Shown in pieces: positions 6,546 through 15,277 of a stretch of DNA of 64,000 nucleotides. Numbering within the stretch: the first letter of the stretch is position 1; each line of letters begins with the position of its first letter. A model generated the notes under the pieces. That model worked only from the letters and a program-made list of their open reading frames with translations, was not told the origin of the DNA and did not search any database. The stretch spans positions 1,798,001 to 1,862,000 of the forward strand of contig CP069418.1 of the NCBI GenBank assembly GCA_017569305.1. The letters are read 5' to 3'. Source of the stretch: Clostridiales bacterium FE2011 (GTDB lineage: Bacteria; Bacillota; Clostridia; Christensenellales; Aristaeellaceae). Both the position numbers and the translations under genes were made by a program.

Positions 6546-9470
6546 ATGGCTCAGAAAGGGAGCGGAAAAAGAAGACAGGCCCCCGCGTATTCTGCGGACG
6601 CGATGGCCATCCGGTATATGGCCGGACTGGTCCTGATTGCGCTGGGCGTCCTGATCTTTATGGCGGTGGTCATGCGGCTGCCGGGAAATATCTTTGAGGG
6701 TCTGCGGATTATCTGCTTCGGCCTGTGCGGGATTATGGCCTATGTGCTGCCTGTACTGCCGGTGTGGGCCGGCGTACTGGTGATCTGGTCCACCCAGCGC
6801 CGCGCGCCTGTGCGGCCGTGGCTGTTTGCGCTGCTGGCCTTCTTTGGTTTGTGCGCTTTCCTGATGATAACCGGAGCCATGGAGCACCTGAGGAACACCT
6901 ACGGCAGCAGCTGGGGCGACGTGATCAACGGTGCCTATATAGAAAGCTCCAGAATGGTGAACCCGAACGGCGGCGGCGCCGTGGGAACCATCCTGGCCTG
7001 GCCGCTGTGGAATTATCTGGGACCTGTGCTGGGCACGATGATTATCTTTGTGCTGACCGTGTTCTGCGTCCTGCTGGCGGTGAACCTGACCCCTTCCCGG
7101 ATCCGGGATCTCTTTACGGGCCAGGCCGGCGCGCGCAGACAGCAGCAGAAGCTGGAGCGGGAACGCATGGAACAGCAGCAGCTGGCATGGCAGCAGCAAC
7201 AGGCCCTCTGGCAGCAGCAACAGCAGCAGATCCTGGAGCAGCAGTACCAGATGCAGCAGCAACAGCAGATGCCAATGCAGCCTGCGCAGCAGGCCTATAT
7301 GCCGGGGCAGGAGATGCAGCCGCCTGTGCAGCAGAAGCCAGTATCCGGTGACGGGGGCGTTCGCGACTGGCAGGAGCAGATGGCTGCCGGTCAGGCGGTT
7401 TCCGCGGCAACCGGACACCAGAGCAGTATTTTCGGCAAAAAGAACCAGGCAAAACCGGCCTCCCAGGAGAAATCCTTTGCCAGCCGGATTTTCGGCCGGA
7501 ATAAAAAGGAAGAGTATGACGGCCTGAGCGACGGATCCACCCTGGCCGATGCCGGAACGGCAGCCCGCAGGCCGGTAGGAAGACCTGCGCGCCGGACGGC
7601 AACGGGAGCGGAGATCGGCGAGCCCCAGACCCACTGGCGGCAGGATACGGCGGAGATCCCGCTGGAGATCGACAACGGCCGCAAACGCCGGCCGCAGCCT
7701 GTACAGCAGACGATGGCGGACATTCCGGAGGAACCGGCGCCTGTCCGTCCGGAACCGGCCCGCGGAAGGCAGCTGGTCCGGGAGCAGGAGCCGGCAGTGG
7801 AAACCCCGCCTGTCCGGGACGACTCACGGTACCGCCGTCCCGCGGAACCGGAGCAGAAGAAGCCCGAAGTGCAGCCGGCCCGGCCGGCCGTGCCTGTGGT
7901 ACAGCAGACCATCGGGGAAGCAGCCTATCAGGCTCCGATCAAGGTGCCTGTGAAAAAGAAGGCGGAGGAAGAGGAAGAAGGCATATGGATGCCGACGCCC
8001 TACAACTATCCGCCGATTACAGACCTGGCCAGGCCGCAGCAGGGGGTCGAGGATACCCGCGAAGAGGATATCACCCGTTCCCGCAAGCTGGAAGAAACCC
8101 TGGCAAGCTTCCGGGTACCGGCCCGGGTGGTGCACGTGACCCACGGCCCCGCCATTTCCCGTTTCGAGCTGGAACTGGAAGCGGGTACCAAGGTCAACAA
8201 GGTATCGGAACTGGAAAAGGATATTGCCTACGGTATGTCCGCCACCTCTGTGCGTATTGAGGCGCCGATTCCGGGCAAGCGCCTGGTCGGCGTGGAAGTA
8301 CCGAACCGTAAGGTGACTACCGTTACTCTGCGGGAAGTCATGGAGAGTGAGCCGATGCAGAACGCCCGGTCGATCCTGACTGTGGCGCTGGGCAAGGATA
8401 TCGCCGGAACGCCCATTGTGTGCGACCTGGCGAAGATGCCGCATATGCTGATTGCCGGCCAGACCGGCAGCGGTAAATCTGTGTGTATCAACGCGATTAT
8501 CAACAGCCTGCTGTACCGGGCCAGCCCTGACGAGGTGAAGCTGATCCTGGTCGACCCGAAGGTGGTTGAACTGCAGTGCTATAACGGGATTCCACACCTG
8601 CTGATTCCTGTGGTGAACGATCCGCGCAAGGCGGCGGCCGCGCTGGCCTGGGCCGTGGCGGAAATGATGGAACGGTACGACAAGTTCGCCGAAAAGAAGG
8701 TCCGGAACCTGGAAGGCTACAACCAGCTGGTGGAAAAGACGGGCGAAAAACCCATGGCCCGGATTGTCATCATCATTGACGAGCTGGCGGACCTGATGAT
8801 GGTCTGCAAAAAGGACGTGGAAGAATATATCTGCCGCCTGACGCAGCTGGCGCGCGCTGCGGGCATTCACCTGATTGTCGCGACGCAGCGTCCCTCGGTG
8901 GACGTCATCACCGGCCTGATCAAGGCCAATATTCCGAGCCGTATCGCGTTCAAAACCGCGAGCTCTGTGGACAGCCGCACCATCCTGGACCGGAATGGTT
9001 CGGAACAGCTGCTGGGCTGGGGCGATATGCTGTATGCGCCCACCGGCTCCTTTGCGCCTACCCGTGTGCAGGGCTGCTTCCTGAGTGATGAGGAAGTCAA
9101 CCGGATCGCGAAACATGTGAAGGAAGCGAACCCCAGCACCTATGATCCGGATATCCTGGAGAAGCTGGATGAAATCGCCAACGGCGGAGAAACCGGAAAC
9201 GCGGATATCATCATCAACAGCTCCGACATGAGCGGCGGAGACGGCGGCCTGTTCGAGCAGGCGGTGGAATTTGCCATCCAGGACGGCCAGATTTCCACCA
9301 GCACGCTGCAGCGGCGGCTGAAGATCGGCTATGCCCGGGCGGGCCGGCTGACGGATGAGATGGAAGAGAGGGGCATTGTGGCCGCCAAGGACGGCAGCAA
9401 ACCCCGGAAGTGCCTGATCACCCGGGAAGAATGGGAAGAAATGAAGAGAACAACGGAAGGAATGACGTAA
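6546..9470 (+). CDS. ftsK: DNA translocase FtsK/SpoIIIE
   Basis: Membrane-anchored DNA pump that clears chromosome DNA from the closing septum and, in spore formers, moves DNA into the forespore. The 974-aa protein has about four N-terminal membrane helices (residues 15-190), a long low-complexity linker, the alpha/beta motor and a C-terminal winged-helix gamma domain (about 890-970). Walker A GQTGSGKS is at 638-645 and Walker B IVIIIDELADL near 740-750. The linker starts with a striking Gln-rich stretch (about 197-275) and continues with Pro/Arg-rich sequence. Length is somewhat above SpoIIIE (about 790 aa) because of the linker. It lies 31 bp after a secreted protein gene and 3 bp before a hydrolase gene. 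Confidence 0.95.
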   Translation: MAQKGSGKRRQAPAYSADAMAIRYMAGLVLIALGVLIFMAVVMRLPGNIFEGLRIICFGLCGIMAYVLPVLPVWAGVLVIWSTQRRAPVRPWLFALLAFFGLCAFLMITGAMEHLRNTYGSSWGDVINGAYIESSRMVNPNGGGAVGTILAWPLWNYLGPVLGTMIIFVLTVFCVLLAVNLTPSRIRDLFTGQAGARRQQQKLERERMEQQQLAWQQQQALWQQQQQQILEQQYQMQQQQQMPMQPAQQAYMPGQEMQPPVQQKPVSGDGGVRDWQEQMAAGQAVSAATGHQSSIFGKKNQAKPASQEKSFASRIFGRNKKEEYDGLSDGSTLADAGTAARRPVGRPARRTATGAEIGEPQTHWRQDTAEIPLEIDNGRKRRPQPVQQTMADIPEEPAPVRPEPARGRQLVREQEPAVETPPVRDDSRYRRPAEPEQKKPEVQPARPAVPVVQQTIGEAAYQAPIKVPVKKKAEEEEEGIWMPTPYNYPPITDLARPQQGVEDTREEDITRSRKLEETLASFRVPARVVHVTHGPAISRFELELEAGTKVNKVSELEKDIAYGMSATSVRIEAPIPGKRLVGVEVPNRKVTTVTLREVMESEPMQNARSILTVALGKDIAGTPIVCDLAKMPHMLIAGQTGSGKSVCINAIINSLLYRASPDEVKLILVDPKVVELQCYNGIPHLLIPVVNDPRKAAAALAWAVAEMMERYDKFAEKKVRNLEGYNQLVEKTGEKPMARIVIIIDELADLMMVCKKDVEEYICRLTQLARAAGIHLIVATQRPSVDVITGLIKANIPSRIAFKTASSVDSRTILDRNGSEQLLGWGDMLYAPTGSFAPTRVQGCFLSDEEVNRIAKHVKEANPSTYDPDILEKLDEIANGGETGNADIIINSSDMSGGDGGLFEQAVEFAIQDGQISTSTLQRRLKIGYARAGRLTDEMEERGIVAAKDGSKPRKCLITREEWEEMKRTTEGMT

Positions 9471-9473
9471 TCA

Positions 9474-10688
9474 ATGGCGAACATGGTGGACTATCTGGCC
9501 TGGCGGGGAGACGTTCCGTTTGAAATCTCGCCATGGAACGAGATAGACGGCCTGCTGGTCGCTACCATCAGTTATCTGAATTTCCACGGAGGACGGGATC
9601 CCAAGGGATGGACCCTGGAGGAGATGTCCCGGATTGACCTGATCCAGGAGGGAAACACTTCCACTTTTGCAGGACGTAAAACGGTCTTTCAGGCCATGGC
9701 TTCCGGTGCCCGCTTCCGCGGATGCCGGCTGCACCATGCCATTGCCATGACGGATCCGGAGATCGGGATGCAGTTTTCCGCCATGTGCCTGGACCTGCCG
9801 GACGGCAGCATGTGCGTGGCGTTCCGGGGAACAGACAACACCGTCGTGGGCTGGCGCGAAGACTTTGACATGGCCTACACCACCCGGGTGCCTGCCCAGG
9901 AGGCGGCAATCCTGTATCTTCGGCGGGCCGCGGCATTGTCCAAAGCGCCGCTGCGGCTGGTGGGGCACAGCAAGGGGGGCAACCTGGCGGTTTACGCCGC
10001 GGCCTTCGCCTCCAAACGGGTGCAGGACCGGATTGAAAGCATCATAAGCTATGACGGTCCCGGCATGAACCGGGAGACCTCCCAGTCGGAAGGATACCTG
10101 AGGATTAAGGACAAGATCCGTTCCTTTATTCCCCAGACCAGCATCATTGGCCTGCTGATGGATTTCTATGAGCCGTATACGGTGGTGCGTTCCACCGCCA
10201 GCGGCATCAGCCAGCACGATCCCATGACCTGGAAAATTTACGGTCCGCAGTTTGAAACCCTTTCCTCGGTGGACCAGACAGCGATCGTGGTACGGGATAC
10301 CCTGCATGAGTGGCTGCAGAACAGCACCCCGGAACAGCGGGCGGACTTTGTGGACGCGCTGTTCGGCATGGTGGAGACCACCAAGGTGACCCGGATGAGC
10401 GAGCTGACCGGGGAAAAACTCCGGACGATGATGACCATGGTGGGCAACCGGAAGGAAGTGGATCCGGAAACCCGGCGGGTATTTACCCGGCTCATGGCCC
10501 AGGCGGTTTCGCTGGGCTTCGGCAATGTGATTGACTGGGTCCGAGGGCGGCGGGAGAACGACATCGAGGGCGGCTGGGAGACCATGTCAGCCGCGAAGCG
10601 CAGGGAAATGCTGGATGCCGCGCTGAACGAACCCGAGCCTGCGGAGGAAGCAAAAGAAGATCAATCCCGGGAACAAAAAGACCCTTGA
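9474..10688 (+). CDS. DUF2974 (Mbeg1-like) alpha/beta hydrolase
   Basis: 404-aa predicted cytoplasmic serine hydrolase. The nucleophile elbow GHSKGG (Ser166) and the preceding MCVAFRGTDNTVVGWREDF stretch match the lipase-class-3-like DUF2974 proteins common in Clostridia. YDGPGMN follows about 40 residues later, as in that family. A candidate acidic and histidine triad residue cannot be assigned by eye. The C-terminal 100 residues are charged and end in a Glu/Lys-rich tail. It starts 3 bp after the ftsK stop, so it is translationally linked to ftsK. The substrate is unknown. The pyrimidine operon promoter lies at its very end. Confidence 0.75.
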   Translation: MANMVDYLAWRGDVPFEISPWNEIDGLLVATISYLNFHGGRDPKGWTLEEMSRIDLIQEGNTSTFAGRKTVFQAMASGARFRGCRLHHAIAMTDPEIGMQFSAMCLDLPDGSMCVAFRGTDNTVVGWREDFDMAYTTRVPAQEAAILYLRRAAALSKAPLRLVGHSKGGNLAVYAAAFASKRVQDRIESIISYDGPGMNRETSQSEGYLRIKDKIRSFIPQTSIIGLLMDFYEPYTVVRSTASGISQHDPMTWKIYGPQFETLSSVDQTAIVVRDTLHEWLQNSTPEQRADFVDALFGMVETTKVTRMSELTGEKLRTMMTMVGNRKEVDPETRRVFTRLMAQAVSLGFGNVIDWVRGRRENDIEGGWETMSAAKRREMLDAALNEPEPAEEAKEDQSREQKDP

Positions 10689-10713
10689 CAAGGATCGTTC
10701 CGTATGATAAAAG
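10685..10713 (+). promoter_or_regulatory. promoter of the pyrimidine operon
   Basis: Perfect TTGACA at 10685-10690, 17-bp spacer, TAAAAG at 10708-10713. The -35 box overlaps the stop of the preceding gene. Transcription would begin near 10720 and give a leader of about 137 nt before pyrC. Confidence 0.6.
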
Positions 10714-10769
10714 ATATACCGGTACCGATCTTTAAGACGATACAGAGATATCGGCAAGATTGGATTGGC

Positions 10770-10842
10770 GCGTATGCCGCTGTGCGGCAGACGCTGTATG
10801 CATGCGATCCGAACTCTGCCGATTCTCCGGCAGAGTTTTTTT
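10770..10842 (+). promoter_or_regulatory. pyr leader: mutually exclusive hairpins (transcription attenuator)
   Basis: Hairpin 1 spans 10770-10794, with stem GCCGC (10776-10780) and GCGGC (10784-10788) plus outer pairs. The terminator follows: stem 10812-10821 with 10828-10837. The 7-mer CGGCAGA at 10785-10791, within hairpin 1's 3' arm, is exactly complementary to TCTGCCG at 10815-10821, the terminator's 5' arm. The same CGGCAGA recurs in the terminator's 3' arm. So segment 2 can pair with 1 or 3, and segment 3 with 2 or 4, the classic attenuator arrangement. I see no PyrR-type AGAGAGG loop, so the sensed signal is unknown. Confidence 0.65.
10812..10842 (+). terminator. intrinsic terminator in the pyr leader
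   Basis: Perfect 10-bp stem AACTCTGCCG / CGGCAGAGTT with a 6-nt loop, followed directly by TTTTT. It ends 14 nt before the pyrC start codon, so it must be avoided for the operon to be read. Confidence 0.85.
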
Positions 10843-10856
10843 GTAAGGAGGGTTGC

Positions 10857-12041
10857 ATGATGACGGTCAGACTGGAAATGAACCGGATTCCGTCCCAGGC
10901 GGCCCAGGGCTCCCTTGTCAGCAAAAAGGATAATGTCTTTACTTTTCCCGGCTTCTGTGATGTGCACGTTCACTTCAGGGAGCCGGGTTTTTCTTATAAG
11001 GAAACGATGGTGACCGGCAGCCGGTCGGCAGCCCGGGGCGGCTACACGGCCGTCTGCGCGATGCCGAACCTGAAGCCGGTGCCGGACAGCCTGGCACACT
11101 TAAAGGAAGAAGAGGACCTGATCCGGGCGGCCGGCGGTCTCGTGGATATCTACCCTTACGCGGCGCTGACCGTCGGGGAAAAGGGACAGGAAGCCGCGGC
11201 GCTGGAAGAGCTGGCGCCCCGGGTGATCGCCTTCTCTGACGACGGAAAGGGCGTCCAGTCCGAAAGTATGATGCGCTCCCTGATGGAGCGGTGCAAAAAG
11301 CTGGGGAAGGTGCTCGCCGCTCACTGCGAAGATGAAACCCTGGTCCGCGGAGGATACATACACGACGGCATCTACGCCGCGGCGCACGGACACAAAGGCA
11401 TCTGCTCCGAAAGCGAATGGGGTCCCATTGCCCGGGATCTGAAGCTGGCGAAGGAAACAGGCTGCGCCTACCATGTGTGCCACATCAGCTGCAAAGAAAG
11501 CGCGGAACTGATCCGGCAGGCCAAGAAGGACGGCGTGAACGTAACCTGTGAAACCGGCCCGCATTACCTACTGCTGGATGAGAACGATCTGCAGGAGGAC
11601 GGCCGCTTCCGGATGAATCCGCCCCTGCGGGCGAAGGAAGACCGGGAAGCCCTGCTGGAGGCCCTGCTGGACGGCACGATCGACATGATCGCCACGGACC
11701 ATGCGCCCCACAGCGCGGAGGAAAAGAGCCGCGGGCTGGCAGGCAGCGCCTTCGGGGTGGTCGGCCTGGAATGCGCGTTCCCGGTGCTGTATACCGGGCT
11801 GGTGAGAAAAGGCATCCTGACGCTGGAAAGGCTGGTCAGCCTGATGGCGGCGGCCCCGCGGGAACGCTTCGGAATTCCGCTGCGGGAGGATGACCTGTGT
11901 GAGTGGGACCTGGACGCGGAATATACGATCAACCCGGAAGAGTTTGAGAGCATGGGGAAGGCAACGCCCTTTGCCGGACAGAGCGTATACGGCCGGTGCC
12001 TGAAGACAGTGCACGCAGGCAGGACAGTATATATAGGATAA
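10857..12041 (+). CDS. pyrC: dihydroorotase
   Basis: Zinc amidohydrolase that cyclises carbamoyl aspartate to dihydroorotate in UMP synthesis. The 394-aa product has the metal motif DVHVHFREPG near residue 33, the substrate-binding EPGFSYKETM, later His residues in AAHCEDE and CHISCKES, and the catalytic Asp in ATDHAPHS. This is a normal class I enzyme. The open frame extends upstream to 10704, but that ATG lies inside the promoter. The start at 10857 has TAAGGAGGG just upstream and lies immediately after the leader terminator. carB follows 19 bp downstream. It is first gene of the pyr operon, unusual in that many Bacillota place pyrB first. Confidence 0.95.
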   Translation: MMTVRLEMNRIPSQAAQGSLVSKKDNVFTFPGFCDVHVHFREPGFSYKETMVTGSRSAARGGYTAVCAMPNLKPVPDSLAHLKEEEDLIRAAGGLVDIYPYAALTVGEKGQEAAALEELAPRVIAFSDDGKGVQSESMMRSLMERCKKLGKVLAAHCEDETLVRGGYIHDGIYAAAHGHKGICSESEWGPIARDLKLAKETGCAYHVCHISCKESAELIRQAKKDGVNVTCETGPHYLLLDENDLQEDGRFRMNPPLRAKEDREALLEALLDGTIDMIATDHAPHSAEEKSRGLAGSAFGVVGLECAFPVLYTGLVRKGILTLERLVSLMAAAPRERFGIPLREDDLCEWDLDAEYTINPEEFESMGKATPFAGQSVYGRCLKTVHAGRTVYIG

Positions 12042-12060
12042 AAGATGGAGGAAGAGGAAC

Positions 12061-15000
12061 ATGGCGAAACGGACAGACATCAAAAAGGTACTGATTATCG
12101 GCAGCGGCCCCATTGTGATCGGACAGGCGGCGGAGTTTGACTATGCCGGCACACAGGCGTGCCTGGCCCTCAAAGAGGAAGGCTACGAAGTGGTGCTGTG
12201 CAACTCCAACCCGGCGACGATCATGACCGATACCTCCATTGCGGACAAGGTGTACATGGAGCCCCTGACACTGGAATATATCGCGAAGATCCTGCGGTAT
12301 GAACGTCCGGACGCCATCGTGCCCGGTATCGGCGGCCAGACCGGCCTGAACCTGGCGGTGCAGCTGGAGCGCAAGGGCGTGCTGAAGGAGTGCGGCGTGG
12401 AACTGCTGGGCACCAGCAGCCGGAGCATTGAGCGGGCTGAGGACCGGGAACTCTTCAAGGAAATGTGCGAGTCCATCGGCGAGCCGGTCATCCCCAGCGA
12501 GATCACCTACAACCTGGAAGAAGCAAAGAAAGCGGCGCTGGACATCGGGTATCCGGTGGTGCTGCGTCCCGCCTTCACCCTGGGCGGCACCGGCGGCGGC
12601 TTCGCCAACAATGAAGAAGAACTGATTGAGATCGGCACCAACGCCTTCCGTCTCAGCCCTGTGCACCAGGTGCTGGTGGAAAAGAGCGTCCGGGGCTTCA
12701 AGGAAATCGAGTTCGAGGTCATGCGGGACAGCAATGACAAGGCGATCACGATCTGCGGCATGGAGAACGTGGACCCCGTCGGCGTGCACACCGGTGACAG
12801 TGTTGTTGTCGCTCCGATCCTGAGCCTGTCCGACCATGACCTGAAGATGCTGAATGACAGCGCCATCAAGATCATCCGCGAGCTGAAGGTGGAAGGCGGC
12901 TGCAACGTGCAGTTCGCGCTGGATCCCAACAGCAGCAAGTACTACCTGATTGAGGTTAACCCGCGGGTCAGCCGTTCTTCCGCCCTGGCCAGCAAGGCCA
13001 GCGGTTACCCGATTGCCCGGGTGACGGCGAAGATCGCCCTGGGTATGGCGCTGGAAGAAATTCCGGTCGCCGGCGGAAACGCAGCCATGGAGCCCTCCCT
13101 GGAGTACATCGTGGCGAAGTTCCCCCGCTTCCCCTTCGATAAGTTCACTTCCGCCAGCAACCAGCTGGGTACCCAGATGAAGGCGACCGGTGAGGTCATG
13201 GGCATCGGCAGCAACCTGGAGGAATGCATCCTCAAGAGCGTGCGGAGCCTGGAGACCGGCGTGTGCCACCTGCACCTGGCGAAGTTTGACAGCATGAGCA
13301 CGGAAGACCTGCTGGAATATGTGAAGGACTTCCGGGCAGACACCCTCTTCGCGGTCACGGAACTGCTGCGTCGGGATGTGGCAATCAGCGAAATCCACGA
13401 GCGGACCATGATCACGGAGCTGTTCCTGGAGAGTATCAAAAAGATCACCGAGATGGAAAAGCGCCTGAAGGCGGCTCCCGGTGACGTGGCCCTCCTGAAG
13501 GAAGCGAAGGAAATGGGCTTCGGAGACCTGACGATCTCCCGGCTCTGGAATATGAAGGAAATCGACGTCTACGCCCTGCGGAAGGAAAAGGGCATCGTGC
13601 CGGTCTTCCGGATGGTGGATACCCTGCATACCGGCAAGTACATTGCCTACCTCTACTCCAGCTACAGCGGAAAGAACGACTCCATCCTCACAGAGAAGAA
13701 AAAGATTGTGGTGCTCGGTGCCGGCCCGATCCGTATCGGCCAGGGCGTGGAGTTCGACTACTCCACCGTGCACGCGGTACAGACGATCCGCCGCGCGGGA
13801 TACGAAGCCATCATCATCAACAATAACCCCGAGACGGTTTCCACGGACTACACCACCGCGGACAAACTCTACTTCGAGCCCCTGACGCCCGAAGACGTCA
13901 TGGCGATCATCGACTTTGAAAAGCCGGAAGGCGTCATCGCTTCCCTGGGCGGCCAGACGGCCATCAACCTGGCCGATCCGCTGATGAAGCGCGGCGTGAA
14001 GATCATTGGTACAGACTGCGACGCGATCGAGCGGGCGGAAAACCGGGACAGCTTTGAAAAGATCCTGGAAGACCTCCATATTCCGCAGCCCCAGGGCCGG
14101 GCGGTTACCCGGATCGAGGACGGCGTGAAGGCGGCCGAGGAGATCGGTTATCCGGTGCTGGTGCGTCCGAGCTTCGTGCTGGGCGGCCGGGCCATGCAGA
14201 TCGTCGGAGACGAGGAGCAGCTGCGCCACTACCTGCGGACCGCGGTGGAAATCGACGCGGACAAGCCGGTGCTGGTGGACAAATACATCCGCGGCAAGGA
14301 AGTGGAAGTCGACGCCATCTGCGACGGCCGGGACGTCTTCGTGCCGGGCATCATGGAGCTGGTGGAACGCACCGGTATTCACAGCGGCGACTCCATCTCC
14401 GTCTACCCCACCTTCTCCATCAGCGACAAGGTCAAGGGCATCATCCTGCAGTATGCCAAGAAGCTGGGCCTGGGCATCGGCATTATCGGCCTGTTCAACA
14501 TCCAGTTCATTGTGGATGAAAACGAGAACGTCTACATCATCGAAGTGAACCCCCGTTCCAGCCGGACCGTGCCTTTCCTGAGCAAGTCCACCGGCTACTC
14601 CCTGGCGGATATCGCCACTGAAGTGATCCTGGGCAAGAGCCTGAAGGAACAGGGCATCTTCGATCTCTATCCGGAAGAAAAGAAACGCTACTACGTGAAG
14701 GTCCCGGTCTTCTCCTTCAACAAGATCAAGGGCCTGGACGCTTACCTGAGCCCCGAAATGAAGTCCACCGGCGAGGCCATCGGCTACGACGACAAGCTGA
14801 ACCGCGCCCTGTACAAGGCGCTGCAGGCCGGCGGAACCCGGCTGCAGAACTACGGCACCGTGCTGGCCACCATCGCCGACCGGGATAAGGACGAGGCGCT
14901 GCCGCTGATCCGCCGCTTCTACAACCTGGGCTTCAATATCGAAGCAACCAGGGGCACTGCCCGCTTCCTGAAGGAGAACGGCATCCGCACCCATGCGATG

Positions 15001-15234
15001 CTGAAGCTCAGCCAGGGCTCCGACGAGATCCTGAACAGCATCCGCCAGGGCCACGTGGCCTACATCATCAACACCCGGGAGATCGGTGAAGCGGAGAGTG
15101 AGAGCGACGGTCTGCAGATCCGCCGCTGCGCCACGGAGAACAACGCGACGATCTTCACCAGCCTGGATACCGTGCGGGTGCTGCTGGACGTATTGGAAGA
15201 AACGACGCTGACGATTTCCACCATTGACGCATAA
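12061..15234 (+). CDS. carB: carbamoyl-phosphate synthase large subunit
   Basis: Makes carbamoyl phosphate from bicarbonate, ATP and ammonia delivered by the small subunit. The 1057-aa length is standard. Two ATP-grasp halves begin with KKVLIIGSGPIVIGQAAEFD (near residue 8) and KKIVVLGAGPIRIGQGVEFD (near 547), each with its N-A-D binding motifs (VNPRVSRSSALASKA; VNPRSSRTVPFLSK). A C-terminal MGS-like allosteric domain (about 930-1050) is present. The upstream GGAGGAAGAGGAAC gives a good ribosome binding site. The partner glutaminase subunit gene carA is not in the pyr operon nor elsewhere in this window. A long open frame on the opposite strand is a composition shadow. Confidence 0.97.
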   Translation: MAKRTDIKKVLIIGSGPIVIGQAAEFDYAGTQACLALKEEGYEVVLCNSNPATIMTDTSIADKVYMEPLTLEYIAKILRYERPDAIVPGIGGQTGLNLAVQLERKGVLKECGVELLGTSSRSIERAEDRELFKEMCESIGEPVIPSEITYNLEEAKKAALDIGYPVVLRPAFTLGGTGGGFANNEEELIEIGTNAFRLSPVHQVLVEKSVRGFKEIEFEVMRDSNDKAITICGMENVDPVGVHTGDSVVVAPILSLSDHDLKMLNDSAIKIIRELKVEGGCNVQFALDPNSSKYYLIEVNPRVSRSSALASKASGYPIARVTAKIALGMALEEIPVAGGNAAMEPSLEYIVAKFPRFPFDKFTSASNQLGTQMKATGEVMGIGSNLEECILKSVRSLETGVCHLHLAKFDSMSTEDLLEYVKDFRADTLFAVTELLRRDVAISEIHERTMITELFLESIKKITEMEKRLKAAPGDVALLKEAKEMGFGDLTISRLWNMKEIDVYALRKEKGIVPVFRMVDTLHTGKYIAYLYSSYSGKNDSILTEKKKIVVLGAGPIRIGQGVEFDYSTVHAVQTIRRAGYEAIIINNNPETVSTDYTTADKLYFEPLTPEDVMAIIDFEKPEGVIASLGGQTAINLADPLMKRGVKIIGTDCDAIERAENRDSFEKILEDLHIPQPQGRAVTRIEDGVKAAEEIGYPVLVRPSFVLGGRAMQIVGDEEQLRHYLRTAVEIDADKPVLVDKYIRGKEVEVDAICDGRDVFVPGIMELVERTGIHSGDSISVYPTFSISDKVKGIILQYAKKLGLGIGIIGLFNIQFIVDENENVYIIEVNPRSSRTVPFLSKSTGYSLADIATEVILGKSLKEQGIFDLYPEEKKRYYVKVPVFSFNKIKGLDAYLSPEMKSTGEAIGYDDKLNRALYKALQAGGTRLQNYGTVLATIADRDKDEALPLIRRFYNLGFNIEATRGTARFLKENGIRTHAMLKLSQGSDEILNSIRQGHVAYIINTREIGEAESESDGLQIRRCATENNATIFTSLDTVRVLLDVLEETTLTISTIDA

Positions 15235-15235
15235 A

Positions 15236-15258
15236 CAATTCAGAATTCAGAATTATTA
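15236..15258. repeat. short AATTC-type repeat, carB-pyrK gap
   Basis: CAATTCAGAATTCAGAATT unit in the 43-bp gap. It is the shortest member of the AT-rich repeat islands also seen at 17.6, 20.5, 23.8 and 31.1 kb. Confidence 0.7.
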
Positions 15259-15277
15259 GTTAAACTGAAAGGGTAGT

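Noticed and set aside
10720..10842. PyrR-binding loop in the pyr leader
   Set aside because: The expected AGAGAGG-type loop sequence is not present in the hairpin, although the attenuator geometry is.
10704..10856. N-terminal extension of pyrC from ATG 10704
   Set aside because: The codons fall in the promoter and the attenuator leader, and a proper ribosome binding site lies before ATG 10857.
11929..15054. Open frame of over 1000 codons on the strand opposite carB
   Set aside because: It is antisense to an unmistakable carB over its whole length, has no family motif and is rich in His/Gly/Asp as expected from the complement of GC-rich codons. Similar long antisense frames occur opposite purL, ftsK and others.
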